From Micromonospora rubida (GTDB lineage Bacteria; Actinomycetota; Actinomycetes; Mycobacteriales; Micromonosporaceae), in contig NZ_JAAALO010000001.1 in the NCBI RefSeq assembly GCF_009908295.1, positions 62,001-126,000 on the forward strand: DNA of 64,000 bases, in the 5' to 3' direction. A program made the translations under genes and the position numbers. Positions 25,303 through 34,151 of the stretch are shown here, one piece after another. Positions within the stretch are counted from its first letter, which is position 1. Every line of letters starts with the position of its first letter. The notes under the pieces are model-generated. The model worked only from the letters and a program-made list of their open reading frames with translations. It did no database searches and had not been told where the DNA came from.

Positions 25303-26232
25303 GTGTCCGGAACGCCCCAGCCCGCGCCGTCACCGTCCACCGGCGGCGGCGACCTGCGGGCGGACTGCTCCCGGTGCTTCGGGCTGTGCTGCGTGGCGCC
25401 CGCCTTCGCCGCGTCGGCGGACTTCGCCGTCGACAAGCCGGCCGGGCGGCCCTGCCCGAACCTGGGCGGTGACTTCCGCTGCGGCATCCACCGGGACCTG
25501 CGGGACAGGGGCTTCCCCGGGTGCACCGTCTTCGACTGCTTCGGGGCGGGGCAGCAGGTCGCCCAGGTCACCTTCGCCGGCCGCGACTGGCGGTCCGCCC
25601 CGGCCACCGCGGCGCGGATGTTCGACACGTTCGCGGTCATGCGTCCGCTGCACGAGCTGCTGTGGTACCTGACCGAGGCGGTCGCGCTGACCCCGCCCGG
25701 CCCGCTGCGCGAGGAGTTGGGCGACGCGTTGGCGCAGACCCGGCGGCTCACGGCCGGCAGCCCGCAGGAACTGCTCGGGCTGGACGTCGACGCGCATCGG
25801 GGGCGGGTGAATCCGCTGCTGTCCCGGGCCGGCGAGCTGGCCCGGGGCGACCGGGCCGGGCTCGACCGCCGGGGGGCCGTACTGGTCGCCGCCGACCTGC
25901 GGCGGGTCGACCTGGTCGGGGCGAACCTGCGCGGCGCCGTCCTGCTCGGCGCGGACCTGCGCGACGTGGACCTCACCGGCGCCGACCTCACCGGCGCGGA
26001 CCTGCGCGGCGCCGACCTGCGCGGGGCGGACCTGCGGCGGGCCCTGTTCCTGCACCAGTCGCAGGCCGACGCGGCCCGCGGCGACCACCGGACCGGGCTG
26101 CCGCCGGCGCTGACCCGGCCGGCGCACTGGTCCCTGCCGATCACCCCGGTCCGCCGTCCCGCCGGGCCACGGCAGCCCCGCAGGCCCCACCGCGACGGCG
26201 GCAGCCCGGCGGCCGGCGGTCGCCGCCGGTGA
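25303..26232 (+). CDS. Cys-rich domain fused to pentapeptide repeats
   Basis: 309 residues. The N-terminal 90 residues carry a metal-cluster-like cysteine set: CSRCFGLCC, then [13 protein letters not shown] and [13 protein letters not shown] linker of helices follows. Residues about 190-245 are pentapeptide repeats of the A(D/N)LRG type, which fold as a right-handed quadrilateral beta-helix. The C-terminal tail is Pro/Arg rich. Pentapeptide proteins sometimes mimic DNA, but that role is not implied by this short repeat. The Cys segment could bind zinc or an Fe-S cluster. No signal peptide. Confidence 0.8.
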   Translation: MSGTPQPAPSPSTGGGDLRADCSRCFGLCCVAPAFAASADFAVDKPAGRPCPNLGGDFRCGIHRDLRDRGFPGCTVFDCFGAGQQVAQVTFAGRDWRSAPATAARMFDTFAVMRPLHELLWYLTEAVALTPPGPLREELGDALAQTRRLTAGSPQELLGLDVDAHRGRVNPLLSRAGELARGDRAGLDRRGAVLVAADLRRVDLVGANLRGAVLLGADLRDVDLTGADLTGADLRGADLRGADLRRALFLHQSQADAARGDHRTGLPPALTRPAHWSLPITPVRRPAGPRQPRRPHRDGGSPAAGGRRR

Positions 26233-26422
26233 CGAGCCGGAGTGCGAGGAGCCGGCCGGTGGAAGTCGCCTGAGCGGGCGGCCACCGGACGCGCGCCGCG
26301 GCCCGGGACAGCGTGGCTGAAACACGCGGCCAGCGAACACCGCGACCCCACAGCGGGCGGGCCGCGACGGTGCGGGCCGCCGGGGCACGTTTGCCGCAGG
26401 CCGGGGCGGGCAGGACTGCGAC

Positions 26423-26653
26423 ATGACCAGTGAGGAACGCTTCGACCGAGCCAGCAGCGACGAACCCGACGGCGCGACCGCCTACGAGGCGTCCCTGCGA
26501 CCGCCGGGCGAGTCGCTGCGCACGACCGAGGACACCGGGGACGACTTCGCCGACCTGCCGTCCGAGGACGCCCGCCCGGCACGGGAGACCAGCCGCGCCG
26601 GTTACGACGTCGACGCCGTCTCCGGCACCACCGACCCCACCCGCGAAACCTGA
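26423..26653 (+). CDS. Small acidic hypothetical protein (76 aa)
   Basis: Starts at ATG 26423. The protein is strongly acidic and rich in Asp, Glu, Thr and Ser (EDTGDDFADLPSEDARPARE), with no hydrophobic core, so it is probably disordered. It converges on the ferredoxin gene, leaving 28 bases between stops. Function unknown. Confidence 0.5.
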   Translation: MTSEERFDRASSDEPDGATAYEASLRPPGESLRTTEDTGDDFADLPSEDARPARETSRAGYDVDAVSGTTDPTRET

Positions 26654-26681
26654 CCCCACCCACGTCGGCGCCGCACCGGGG

Positions 26682-26873
26682 TCAGGTGAGGTGGATGGCG
26701 CCGGCTGGGCAGAGGTCGGCGGCGCGGCGCACCCGGTCGGCCGCCTCGGCCGGCGGGGCGGGGCGGAGCAGGAGCACCAGGCCGTCGGCTTCGTCCTGGT
26801 CGAAGACCTCGGGCGCGGCGAGCACACAGTTGCCCGACCCGCAGCAGCGGTCCCGGTCCACCTCGATCCGCAT
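26682..26873 (-). CDS. Ferredoxin, [3Fe-4S] type, P450 partner
   Basis: 63 residues from ATG 26873. Cluster ligands are visible in RDRCCGSGNCVLAAPEVF and in the C-terminal DLCPAGAIHL, the arrangement of actinomycete P450 ferredoxins in which the second ligand position is not a cysteine. It lies 14 bases after the P450 stop, so it is the electron donor expected for that enzyme. No ferredoxin reductase is encoded nearby. Confidence 0.9.
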   Translation of the reverse strand: MRIEVDRDRCCGSGNCVLAAPEVFDQDEADGLVLLLRPAPPAEAADRVRRAADLCPAGAIHLT

Positions 26874-26887
26874 CGTGCCGCCTTCGG

Positions 26888-28105
26888 TCACCACGTCACC
26901 GGGAGCCTGTTGAGGCCGAACACGACCGACGTGTCGCGGGTGGAGAGCTGCTCCGGCGTCGCGGTGGTGCGCAGGCCGGGGAAGCGGCGGGCCAGCTCGA
27001 CCAGGGCGATCCGCAGCTCGGCGCGGGCCAGTGGCTGGCCGATGCACTGGTGCACCCCGAAGCCGAACGCCAGGTGCTGGTGCGCCTGCTGGTAGGGATC
27101 GAACTCGTCGGCGGTGCCGAAGACCTCCGGGTCGCGGTTGGCCAGGGACAGCACGGCGATCGCGCCCTCCCCCGCCCGGATCAGCCGGCCGCCGATCTCG
27201 ACGTCGTCCACAGCCAGCCTGGGCAGGCCGGTGCGGACCACGCTGAGGTAGCGCAGCAGCTCCTCGACGAGCGCGGGGGCCCGGTCCGGGTCCTCGCGCA
27301 GCGCGTCGAGGCGTCCCGGCTCACGCAGCAGCAGCAGGGCGCTCAGGCCGATCATGTTGGCGGTGGTCTCGTGGCCGGCGACGAGCAGCAACAACGCCAT
27401 GCCGACCAGCTCGTCGACGGAGAGCTCGCCGGTGGCCACCCGGTCGCGGACCAGCCGGCTGATCAGGTCGGTGGCGGCGTCGGCGTGCCGGGCGAGGGCC
27501 AGCTCGCGCAGGTAGGCCCGCAGCTCCCCGACCTCGGTGCGGACCCGCTCCACGGGCGCGGTGCGGTCGAGCAGGGTGCGGCTGCGGGCCTGGAAGAAGC
27601 CGTGGTCGGCGTACGGGACGCCCAGCAGGTGGCAGATCACCATCGAGGGCACCGGCAGGGCGAACGCCTCGACCAGGTCGGCGGGCGGGCCGGCGGCCTG
27701 GAGGGCGTCGAGGGCCTCGTCGACGGTCTGCTGGATCAGCGGCTCGACCCGCCGGACATTCTTGATCATGAATTCGGCGGTGAGCATCCGGCGCAGCCGG
27801 GTGTGCGCGTCGCCGTCCATCCGGATGAAGCCGCCCTGACGCTCCAGCTCGGACTGGGGCGGCAGCGGACGCAGCAGCGGGAAGCCCGGCTTCTCGAAAT
27901 TGGCGCTGAAGGCGGGGTGACGCAGCAGCTGACGCACGTCGGCGTGCCGGGTGACGAGCCAGGCGGTGGCGCCGGTCGGCAGCCTGACCCGGGTCACGGG
28001 CTTGTCCAGGCGACCCCGCTCCTGCTCGTCGAGCAGGGCGAACGGGCCGTGGTCGGGGTTGGTCGGCGGCCAGAGGGGCAGGTCGGTAGCGGCGGTCGCG
28101 GTCAC
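26888..28105 (-). CDS. Cytochrome P450
   Basis: 405 residues, soluble actinomycete type. The oxygen-activation helix AGHETT is at 243-248, EELLR of the ExxR motif near 281-285, and the heme-binding loop FGFGVHQCIG has the thiolate Cys at 354. Overall it resembles CYP105/CYP107-like enzymes of secondary metabolism and xenobiotic hydroxylation; the substrate is unknown. It is cotranscribed with a ferredoxin. The upstream region has two inverted repeats that could be operators. Confidence 0.93.
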   Translation of the reverse strand: MTATAATDLPLWPPTNPDHGPFALLDEQERGRLDKPVTRVRLPTGATAWLVTRHADVRQLLRHPAFSANFEKPGFPLLRPLPPQSELERQGGFIRMDGDAHTRLRRMLTAEFMIKNVRRVEPLIQQTVDEALDALQAAGPPADLVEAFALPVPSMVICHLLGVPYADHGFFQARSRTLLDRTAPVERVRTEVGELRAYLRELALARHADAATDLISRLVRDRVATGELSVDELVGMALLLLVAGHETTANMIGLSALLLLREPGRLDALREDPDRAPALVEELLRYLSVVRTGLPRLAVDDVEIGGRLIRAGEGAIAVLSLANRDPEVFGTADEFDPYQQAHQHLAFGFGVHQCIGQPLARAELRIALVELARRFPGLRTTATPEQLSTRDTSVVFGLNRLPVTW

Positions 28106-28119
28106 GCGGACACCTCCCG

Positions 28120-28174
28120 TGACAACTGTCAGTGACGCAATCGATCCGCAACGTTACCCATCGATGTGGATCGA
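28120..28174. promoter_or_regulatory. Two inverted repeats upstream of the P450 gene
   Basis: TGACA-AC-TGTCA at 28120-28131 is a perfect short palindrome. TCGATCCGCA (28141-28150) and TGTGGATCGA (28165-28174) form a second inverted repeat with one mismatch and a 14-base centre. Both lie in the 86-base gap before the P450 start, as operators would. No regulator gene is adjacent. Confidence 0.45.
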
Positions 28175-28191
28175 CGCAAGGCTGCGCGGCC

Positions 28192-28665
28192 TCACCTGGC
28201 TGCGGTCACCGCCCGGGCCTCGGTCATCCCCCGGTTGGCCAGGGCGTCGGCCCGCTCGTTTTCGGGATGGCCGTTGTGCCCCTTCACCCACAGCCACGTC
28301 ATCTCGTGCCGTTCGCAGGCCGCCTCCAGCCGCTGCCACAGGTCGGCGTTCTTGACCGGCTGCTTCGCCGCCGTCAACCAACCGTTGCGCTTCCAACCCG
28401 CCAGCCAGCCGGTGATGCCGTTGCGCACGTACGTGCTGTCGGTGTGCAGCCGCACGGTCACCGGCCGGGTCAGGCTCTCCAACGCTCGGATCGCGGCCAT
28501 CAGCTCCATCCGGTTGTTGGTCGTCGGCGTCGCCTCACCGCCGCACAACTCCCGCTCGTGGGTGCCGTAGCGCAGCAGCGCGCCCCAGCCGCCCGGCCCC
28601 GGGTTGCCGCTGCACGCCCCGTCGGTCCAGATCTCCACGACCCGCTCGGCCGCCGCGTCCACCAT
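28192..28665 (-). CDS. rnhA: Ribonuclease HI
   Basis: 157 residues; degrades RNA in RNA-DNA hybrids. The catalytic acidic residues are present: Asp in [15 protein letters not shown], Glu in [13 protein letters not shown], Asp in HTDSTYV and Asp in NERADALAN. The basic-protrusion segment GWKRNGW and the KGHNGHPEN loop support bacterial type HI. The start is ATG 28665. It stands alone between the P450 promoter region and the divergent serine hydrolase gene. Confidence 0.94.
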   Translation of the reverse strand: MVDAAAERVVEIWTDGACSGNPGPGGWGALLRYGTHERELCGGEATPTTNNRMELMAAIRALESLTRPVTVRLHTDSTYVRNGITGWLAGWKRNGWLTAAKQPVKNADLWQRLEAACERHEMTWLWVKGHNGHPENERADALANRGMTEARAVTAAR

Positions 28666-28759
28666 GCCCGCAACCTACCGGGTACGCCCCGTGCCCCCAC
28701 GGACCGGACCGTCGAAAACGGGCGGCGCCGGCCGCGGCCCTCTGGCAGGCTGCCCCACC

Positions 28760-29860
28760 ATGACCGGACACTTCGACGGCCTGCGGGCCGAGGTACGCGA
28801 CACCGTCGCCGGGCTCGTCTCCTCCGGGCGGGAGGCGGGGATCCAGGTGGCGGCGTACCTGAACGGCGAGCCGATCGTCGAGGAGCAGGCCGGCGTCGCC
28901 GACACCACCACCGGCCGGCCGATGACCGCCGACACCCCCGTGTACGGCGTCTCCACCGGCAAGGGCCTGACCGCGACGGTCGTGCACGTGCTCGCCGAAC
29001 AGGGGCAACTCGACTACGACCTGCGCGTCGCCGACGTGTGGCCCGAGTTCGCCCGGCACGGCAAGGACCGGATCACGCTGCGCCACGCGCTGACCCACAC
29101 GGCGGGCCTGCCGGCGCTGCCGCCCGACACCACCCTCGACGACTTCGCCGACTGGGACCGGATGTGCGCGATCGTCGCGGACTCCGCGCCGCTGTGGGCC
29201 CCGGGCGAGCGGTTGGCGTACCACGCGTGGACGTTCGGCTGGATCGTCGGCGAGGTGGTCCGGCGGGTCACCGGTCGCCGGGTCGGCGAGGTCCTCGCCG
29301 AGGACGTGGCCGCGCCGCTCGGCGTGGCCGGGGAGCTGCTCCTCGGCGTACCTCGGGCCGGGCAGGGCCGGCTGGCCCGGATGGAGGACGGCAACCTCTC
29401 GGCGATGCTGGAGGCGTTCGCCGGCCAACTGCCACACCTGGACCGGGTCGCCCCGCCGGGGGTCCGCCCGGACGCGGGCCTCGCCGCCCGCCCGGACGTG
29501 CTCGCCGCCGACGTGCCCGCCGTCGGCACCCTCACCGCCCGGGCCGCCGCCCGGATGTGCGCGGCGCTGATCGGCGAGGTGGACGGCGTACGGCTGATCT
29601 CGCCGCGGCGGCTGCGGGCGGTGGCGGCGCGCGGCCCGGAGTGGGTCTTCGGCCAGGAGGCGGCGTGGGGGCTCGGCTACGCCGTGGACGACGACGGGTC
29701 GTTCGGCGCCGCCGGCAGTGGGGGCAGCCTGGCCTTCGCGTACCCGGACCTGGGGCTCACCGTGGCGGCGACGCGCAACCGGCTCGCGGTCGGCGACGGC
29801 GACCCGCTGGAGCGGCTGCGCCGCACGATCCGCGACGCGGTCGCCGCGCGCGTCGACTGA
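28760..29860 (+). CDS. Beta-lactamase-family serine hydrolase
   Basis: 366 residues from ATG 28760, no signal peptide, hence cytosolic. The class C beta-lactamase/esterase fold is marked by S65-T-G-K68 (SxxK), a Tyr in LAYHAWTFGW for the YxN position, and a C-terminal Gly-rich strand (GAAGSGGSLAFAYP) in place of KTG. These proteins are often esterases or D-aminopeptidase-like enzymes. The Asn of YxN is not evident, which argues against true beta-lactamase activity. Substrate unknown. Confidence 0.85.
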   Translation: MTGHFDGLRAEVRDTVAGLVSSGREAGIQVAAYLNGEPIVEEQAGVADTTTGRPMTADTPVYGVSTGKGLTATVVHVLAEQGQLDYDLRVADVWPEFARHGKDRITLRHALTHTAGLPALPPDTTLDDFADWDRMCAIVADSAPLWAPGERLAYHAWTFGWIVGEVVRRVTGRRVGEVLAEDVAAPLGVAGELLLGVPRAGQGRLARMEDGNLSAMLEAFAGQLPHLDRVAPPGVRPDAGLAARPDVLAADVPAVGTLTARAAARMCAALIGEVDGVRLISPRRLRAVAARGPEWVFGQEAAWGLGYAVDDDGSFGAAGSGGSLAFAYPDLGLTVAATRNRLAVGDGDPLERLRRTIRDAVAARVD

Positions 29861-29877
29861 CCGGCCCCCGCGACGGG

Positions 29878-31071
29878 TCAGCCGGCGGGGCGGCGCAGCC
29901 GGCCGCGCAGCCGGCCGGCGGCGTCGCCGACGACGGCGGAGGTCATCGCCAGCAGCGGGCTGGACCGCATCACCGCCAGGTCCTCCCCCGGCGACGTGTC
30001 GCCGTCGAGGAAGCGCAACACCCGCTCGGCGGGGTTGCGGTCGAACAGCCGGTCGAAGAACTCCGGGCCGCCGACCCGGCCGGTGTCCAGGGCCCGCAGC
30101 GCGACCGCGTCCATCCACAGGTGCCGCCGGGGGTACGCGGGCGCGGGCACCGGCGGCCGGCCGGCGGCCAGCGCGCGGGCCACCTGGTCGGCCTGGCGCA
30201 GCATGGCGGAGAAGGTGAAACCGGTGGACGGGCGGGTGGCGCCGCCGGCCGTGCCGAGGCGGACCACCCGGGGCGAGGGGCGGCGCGGGAACGGGGCGTC
30301 GGTCATCGGGATCACCCCGTCCTCCACCTCCCGCACCGTCAGCGCGGCCGGGTCCAGGCCGAGCCGGCCGAGGTAGCCGCGCAACGCCCGGTCGTACCCG
30401 TCGTCGGTGAGCCGGTCCGGGGAGAACTCGGTGTACTCGACCAGCGCATACCGGTCACTGACCGGCAGCACGTAGCCGAAGGAGACGCCCCGCCCGGGCT
30501 GCGGGGTGCGGAAGTCCATCAGCACCGCCCGGGCGGGGTCGAACAGCGGCCCGCCGGACTCCACCCACCAGCCACGGAAGTGCTGCAACCAGGACGTGCG
30601 GCCGGGCCGGGCCGGCGGGTGGGGGCGGGAGTCGAGCACCCAGGACGCCCGGGCCAGCGGGATCCCGTCGTCGCCCCGGATCAGCACCCCGGTGCCGTCG
30701 TCGTCCAGGCCGGTCACCGCCGCGTCGATCCGCCTCACCCCGAGGCGCCGCTCGGCGTCGGCGGCCCGGGCGTAGACCGGGGCGGAACGCAGCATGGCGT
30801 ACCGCAGCGGGGTGAGGTCGAGCACCCGGCGGCGGGCCGGGGTGGTCACCTCGACCTGACCCCAGCTCGCGCTGAGCAGCGGGTCCAGGTCACCGCCGGG
30901 GCGGCCCCAGAACGCCCAGGTGCGGTCCTGGCCGCGCCTGCGCACCGGGTCGACGACCGCGACCCGCAGCCCTCGCACGCCGTGCCGGTCCAGGGCGGCC
31001 AGCACGAGGGACCCGGCCCCGCCGCCGCCGACCAGGGCGAGGTCGACGGCGACCGGCGCGGAATCGTTCAC
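29878..31071 (-). CDS. Lycopene beta-cyclase family protein
   Basis: 397 residues. The N-terminal dinucleotide motif DLALVGGGGAGSLVL and the segment GQDRTWAFWG are typical of CrtY-type lycopene cyclases; the middle has DFRTPQPGRGVSFGYVLPV and the region GGATRPSTGFTFSAMLRQAD matches the conserved C-terminal signature. The enzyme would cyclise lycopene ends to beta-ionone rings in the membrane. No phytoene synthase or desaturase is present in the window, so it depends on genes elsewhere or has changed role. Confidence 0.85.
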   Translation of the reverse strand: MNDSAPVAVDLALVGGGGAGSLVLAALDRHGVRGLRVAVVDPVRRRGQDRTWAFWGRPGGDLDPLLSASWGQVEVTTPARRRVLDLTPLRYAMLRSAPVYARAADAERRLGVRRIDAAVTGLDDDGTGVLIRGDDGIPLARASWVLDSRPHPPARPGRTSWLQHFRGWWVESGGPLFDPARAVLMDFRTPQPGRGVSFGYVLPVSDRYALVEYTEFSPDRLTDDGYDRALRGYLGRLGLDPAALTVREVEDGVIPMTDAPFPRRPSPRVVRLGTAGGATRPSTGFTFSAMLRQADQVARALAAGRPPVPAPAYPRRHLWMDAVALRALDTGRVGGPEFFDRLFDRNPAERVLRFLDGDTSPGEDLAVMRSSPLLAMTSAVVGDAAGRLRGRLRRPAG

Positions 31072-31116
31072 CCCGACACGCTGTCACACCGCCCGACCGG
31101 GGGCGTCACTCGGGCG

Positions 31117-32016
31117 TCACTCGCCGCGCTGGTGCACGGCCTCCAGCCGGGCCAGGTCGTCGGCGGTGAGCCGCAGCGCCCCGGCGGCCACGTTGGCGGC
31201 CAGGTGCTCCGGGTTGCCGGTGCCGGGGATGGCCAGCATGTTCGGGCTGCGGTGCAGCGCCCAGGCGATCCGCAGCTGGGCGGTGGACACCCCGTGGGCG
31301 GCGGCGACCGCCCGGACCTCCGGGTCCTCGTCGCCGCTCGCGCCGGCCTCCCGGCCCGTGGTGGCGATGGAGAAGAACGGCACGTACGCCACGTCCTGCG
31401 CGGCGCAGTCGCGGACGAACTGGTCGTGGCGGGGCCGGAAGCCGAGGCCGTACGCGTTCTGCACGCAGACCACGGGGGCGACGGCCAGGGCCTGGGGCAG
31501 GTGGTGCGGGCGGACGTTGGAGATGCCGAGGTGCCGGATCAGGCCGGCGTCGCGCAGCTCGGCGAGCGCCCCGACGTGCTCGGCGACCGACTCCAGGCCG
31601 GCCTGACGCAAATTGACCAGGTCGAGGTGGTCGCGGCCGAGCTGACGCAGGTTCTCCTCGACCTGGCCGCGCAGCTCGTCCGGCCGGGCCAGCGGCAGCC
31701 ACCGCCCCGACGGGTCCTTGCCCGGCCCGACCTTGGTGGCGATGACCAGGTCGTCGGGGTACGGCGCGAGGGCCGCGTTGATCAGCTCGTTCGCGGAGCG
31801 CAGCGGCGAGAAGTAGAAGGCGGCGGTGTCGATGTGGTTGACGCCCAGCTCCACGGCCCGGCGCAGCACCGCGATCGCCCGGTCCCGGTCGCTGGGCCGG
31901 CCGTCGGCGGTCGCGGTGAGCCGCATCGCGCCGAAGCCGATCCGGTTGACGGTCAGGTCGCCCAGCGTCCAGGTGCCCGCGGCGTCCGCGGTGATGATCC
32001 CCGTTTCCATGATCAT
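31117..32016 (-). CDS. Aldo/keto reductase
   Basis: About 299 residues; starts are possible at ATG 32016 or 32010. The TIM-barrel NADPH enzyme family is recognised by GFGAMRLTA, NHIDTAAFYF (catalytic Asp and Tyr), ATKVG (Lys) and the late cofactor segment LAIPGTGNPEHL. The usual catalytic His position reads LVNLRQ, which is a variation. The carbonyl substrate is unknown. It converges on no gene and is divergent from the methyltransferase at 32098. Confidence 0.87.
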   Translation of the reverse strand: MIMETGIITADAAGTWTLGDLTVNRIGFGAMRLTATADGRPSDRDRAIAVLRRAVELGVNHIDTAAFYFSPLRSANELINAALAPYPDDLVIATKVGPGKDPSGRWLPLARPDELRGQVEENLRQLGRDHLDLVNLRQAGLESVAEHVGALAELRDAGLIRHLGISNVRPHHLPQALAVAPVVCVQNAYGLGFRPRHDQFVRDCAAQDVAYVPFFSIATTGREAGASGDEDPEVRAVAAAHGVSTAQLRIAWALHRSPNMLAIPGTGNPEHLAANVAAGALRLTADDLARLEAVHQRGE

Positions 32017-32097
32017 GATTGTGGCATGGGTCGGGGGCCGCCGCCGTCCCGTGAATCCCCGTTGAACCCGAAGCGGCGGCTGTGGGACCGTCGCGCC

Positions 32098-32925
32098 GTG
32101 ACGGACTATCGCAGCGTCAATCGGGCCAGCTGGGACGAGCGGGCGCCCGCCCACGCCAAGTCGCCGGACTACGCCCTGGACCGGTTCCTCGCCGACCCCG
32201 GGCACCTCAGCGAGGTGGTCCGCTTCGACCAGCCGCGCCTGGGCGACCTCACCGGCCTGCGCGGGGTGCACCTGCAGTGCCACATCGGCACCGACACCGT
32301 GTCGCTGCACCGCCTGGGGGCCCGGATGACCGGGCTGGACTTCTCCCCCACCGCCCTGGCCGAGGCCCGCCGCCTCGCCGCCGGCACCGGCGCGGCGGTC
32401 GACTTCGTCGAGTCCGACGTGTACGACGCGGCGGAGGCCCTGGAGCCGGGCGGCTTCGACCTCGTCTACACGGGCGTCGGGGCGTTGTGCTGGCTGCCCG
32501 ACATCCGCCGCTGGGCGTCGGTGGTCGCCGCGCTGCTGCGCCCCGGCGGGCGGCTGTTCCTGCGTGAGGGCCACCCGATGCTGTTCACGGTCGACGACGC
32601 CCGCCCCGACGGGCCGCTCACCGTCGAGTTCCCATACTTCGAGCGGCCGGAGCCGACGGTGTTCCAGGCCCAGGGGACGTACGTGACGACCGAGGAGACG
32701 TTCACGCACAACGTCACCCACGAGTGGAACCACGGGCTCGGCGAGGTCGTCACCGCCCTGCTGGACGCGGGGTTCGAGCTGACCATGCTCGCCGAGCACG
32801 ACAGCGCCCCGTGGGACGCCCTGCCGGGGCGGACGGAACGCGCCGGTCCCGGCGAGTGGCGCCTTGCCGACCGGCCCTGGCGGCTGCCGCAGACGTACAC
32901 GCTCCAGGCCCGCCTGCGCGGCTGA
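32098..32925 (+). CDS. Class I SAM-dependent methyltransferase
   Basis: 275 residues from GTG 32098. The Rossmann-type motif I is GVHLQCHIGTDTVSLHRLGA (somewhat diverged from GxGxG), followed by the acidic motif GLDFSPTALAEARRLA and the motif YTGVGALCWLP. The N-terminal region SVNRASWDERAPAHA is typical of a group of actinomycete methyltransferases. Substrate unknown. It converges on the GNAT gene with a 12-base gap. Confidence 0.88.
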   Translation: MTDYRSVNRASWDERAPAHAKSPDYALDRFLADPGHLSEVVRFDQPRLGDLTGLRGVHLQCHIGTDTVSLHRLGARMTGLDFSPTALAEARRLAAGTGAAVDFVESDVYDAAEALEPGGFDLVYTGVGALCWLPDIRRWASVVAALLRPGGRLFLREGHPMLFTVDDARPDGPLTVEFPYFERPEPTVFQAQGTYVTTEETFTHNVTHEWNHGLGEVVTALLDAGFELTMLAEHDSAPWDALPGRTERAGPGEWRLADRPWRLPQTYTLQARLRG

Positions 32926-32937
32926 CCCGGGGTGGGG

Positions 32938-33471
32938 TCACGCGCCCGCGCGCCGGCGGTACAGCACGCTGCGGCGCAGCGGGCCCGACTCGACCTCGGG
33001 GTCGTCGAAGTCCTCACCCGGGTCGGTGGTCATGCCCAGGCGGCGCATCACCGCCTGGGAGCGCACATTGCCGGCGGCGGTGATCGCGACGATCTCGGGC
33101 AGCCCGAGATCGCCGAAGCCGTGCCGCAGAACGGCGTGGGCGCCCTCGGTGGCGTAGCCGTGGCCCCAGGCGGTACGGGCCAGCCGCCAGCCGACCTCCA
33201 CGCCCGTGAGCGGCATCCCCTCGTCGACGTCGTCGAGGCCGACGAAGCCGACGAACTCGCCGGTGTCGCGGACCTCGACGGCCCAGAAGCCGTAACCCCT
33301 GGCGTCGAGGTCGGCCTGGAAGCGGCGGGCGGACGCGGCGGACTCCTCGGCGGTCAGCGGCGGGCCGAGGAACTCGCGCACCTGCGGGTCGGCGTTCATC
33401 GCCGCCCACGGCGCCAGGTCGCTGTCCTGCCAGCCCCGCAGCACCAGCCGTTCGGTCCGAATCTTGATCAT
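32938..33471 (-). CDS. GNAT-family N-acetyltransferase (RimJ/RimL type)
   Basis: 177 residues from ATG 33471. The opening RTERLVLRGWQDSDLAPWAA and the acetyl-CoA loop ARTAWGHGYATEGAHAVL (R/Q-x-x-G-x-G/A form) identify the family, with the late segment GNVRSQAVMRRLGM. It could acetylate a protein N-terminus, ribosomal protein or small amine. No context to decide. Confidence 0.88.
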   Translation of the reverse strand: MIKIRTERLVLRGWQDSDLAPWAAMNADPQVREFLGPPLTAEESAASARRFQADLDARGYGFWAVEVRDTGEFVGFVGLDDVDEGMPLTGVEVGWRLARTAWGHGYATEGAHAVLRHGFGDLGLPEIVAITAAGNVRSQAVMRRLGMTTDPGEDFDDPEVESGPLRRSVLYRRRAGA

Positions 33472-33566
33472 CGACCCACCGTACCGCCGGGGTCGAGGGG
33501 TTTCCGTGGCCGCGACGGCGACGGCGCTCACGGTCGCCGGGCCGGCCATGGCGCATACTCCCCGCC

Positions 33567-34076
33567 ATGAGCCTGCCACTGCCGGAGCCCGGGCCGTCGT
33601 CGGACGTGCCCACCCTCTTCCTCACCTACCTGGACTCCTACCGGGAGACCGTGGCCGACCGACTCGCCGGGCTGACCGACACGCAGGCCCGCTCGGTGCG
33701 GGTGCCGTCGGGCTGGACGCCGATCGAGCTGATCCGGCACCTGACGTTCATGGAACGCCGCTGGCTGGTGTGGGGGTTCCTCGGCGAGCCGATGCCCGAC
33801 CCGTGGGGCGACCGGGTGGACGGGCGCTGGCACGTCGGCCCCGACGAGTCGGTGGCCGACGTGTTGGCCGCGCTGCGCCACGGCGGGGCGCGGACCAGGA
33901 GCATCGTCGGGAGCACCGCGCTGGACGCGCCGGCCGCCCTCGGCGGGCGGTTCACCGACCCGGCCGCCCGGCCGACGCTGGCCGCGATCCTGTTCCACGT
34001 GCTGCAGGAGTACGCGCGGCACGCCGGGCACCTCGACGTCGTCCGCGAGCTGATCGACGGCCGCACGGGCAAGTGA
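33567..34076 (+). CDS. DinB-family protein (DUF664)
   Basis: 169 residues from ATG 33567. The four-helix DinB fold is indicated by YLDSYRETVADRLAGL, then GWTPIELIRHLTFMERRW, and the C-terminal LFHVLQEYARHAGHLDVVRE with its His residues placed to bind a metal together with the first histidine. Members of this superfamily include bacillithiol/mycothiol transferases; here a thiol transferase role is possible but not shown. Monocistronic. Confidence 0.87.
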   Translation: MSLPLPEPGPSSDVPTLFLTYLDSYRETVADRLAGLTDTQARSVRVPSGWTPIELIRHLTFMERRWLVWGFLGEPMPDPWGDRVDGRWHVGPDESVADVLAALRHGGARTRSIVGSTALDAPAALGGRFTDPAARPTLAAILFHVLQEYARHAGHLDVVRELIDGRTGK

Positions 34077-34151
34077 CCGCCCGCTGGGGGTAGCCGTCGG
34101 GCTGGTCGCGCCGGCGTCCCGTCCCGCTGCCCGCCGGCCGAGCCGGGCGGG

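Noticed and set aside
28132..32925. Plus-strand open frame of nearly 1600 codons
   Set aside because: It is Arg/Gly/Pro rich shadow coding over minus-strand genes except for the real methyltransferase at its end.
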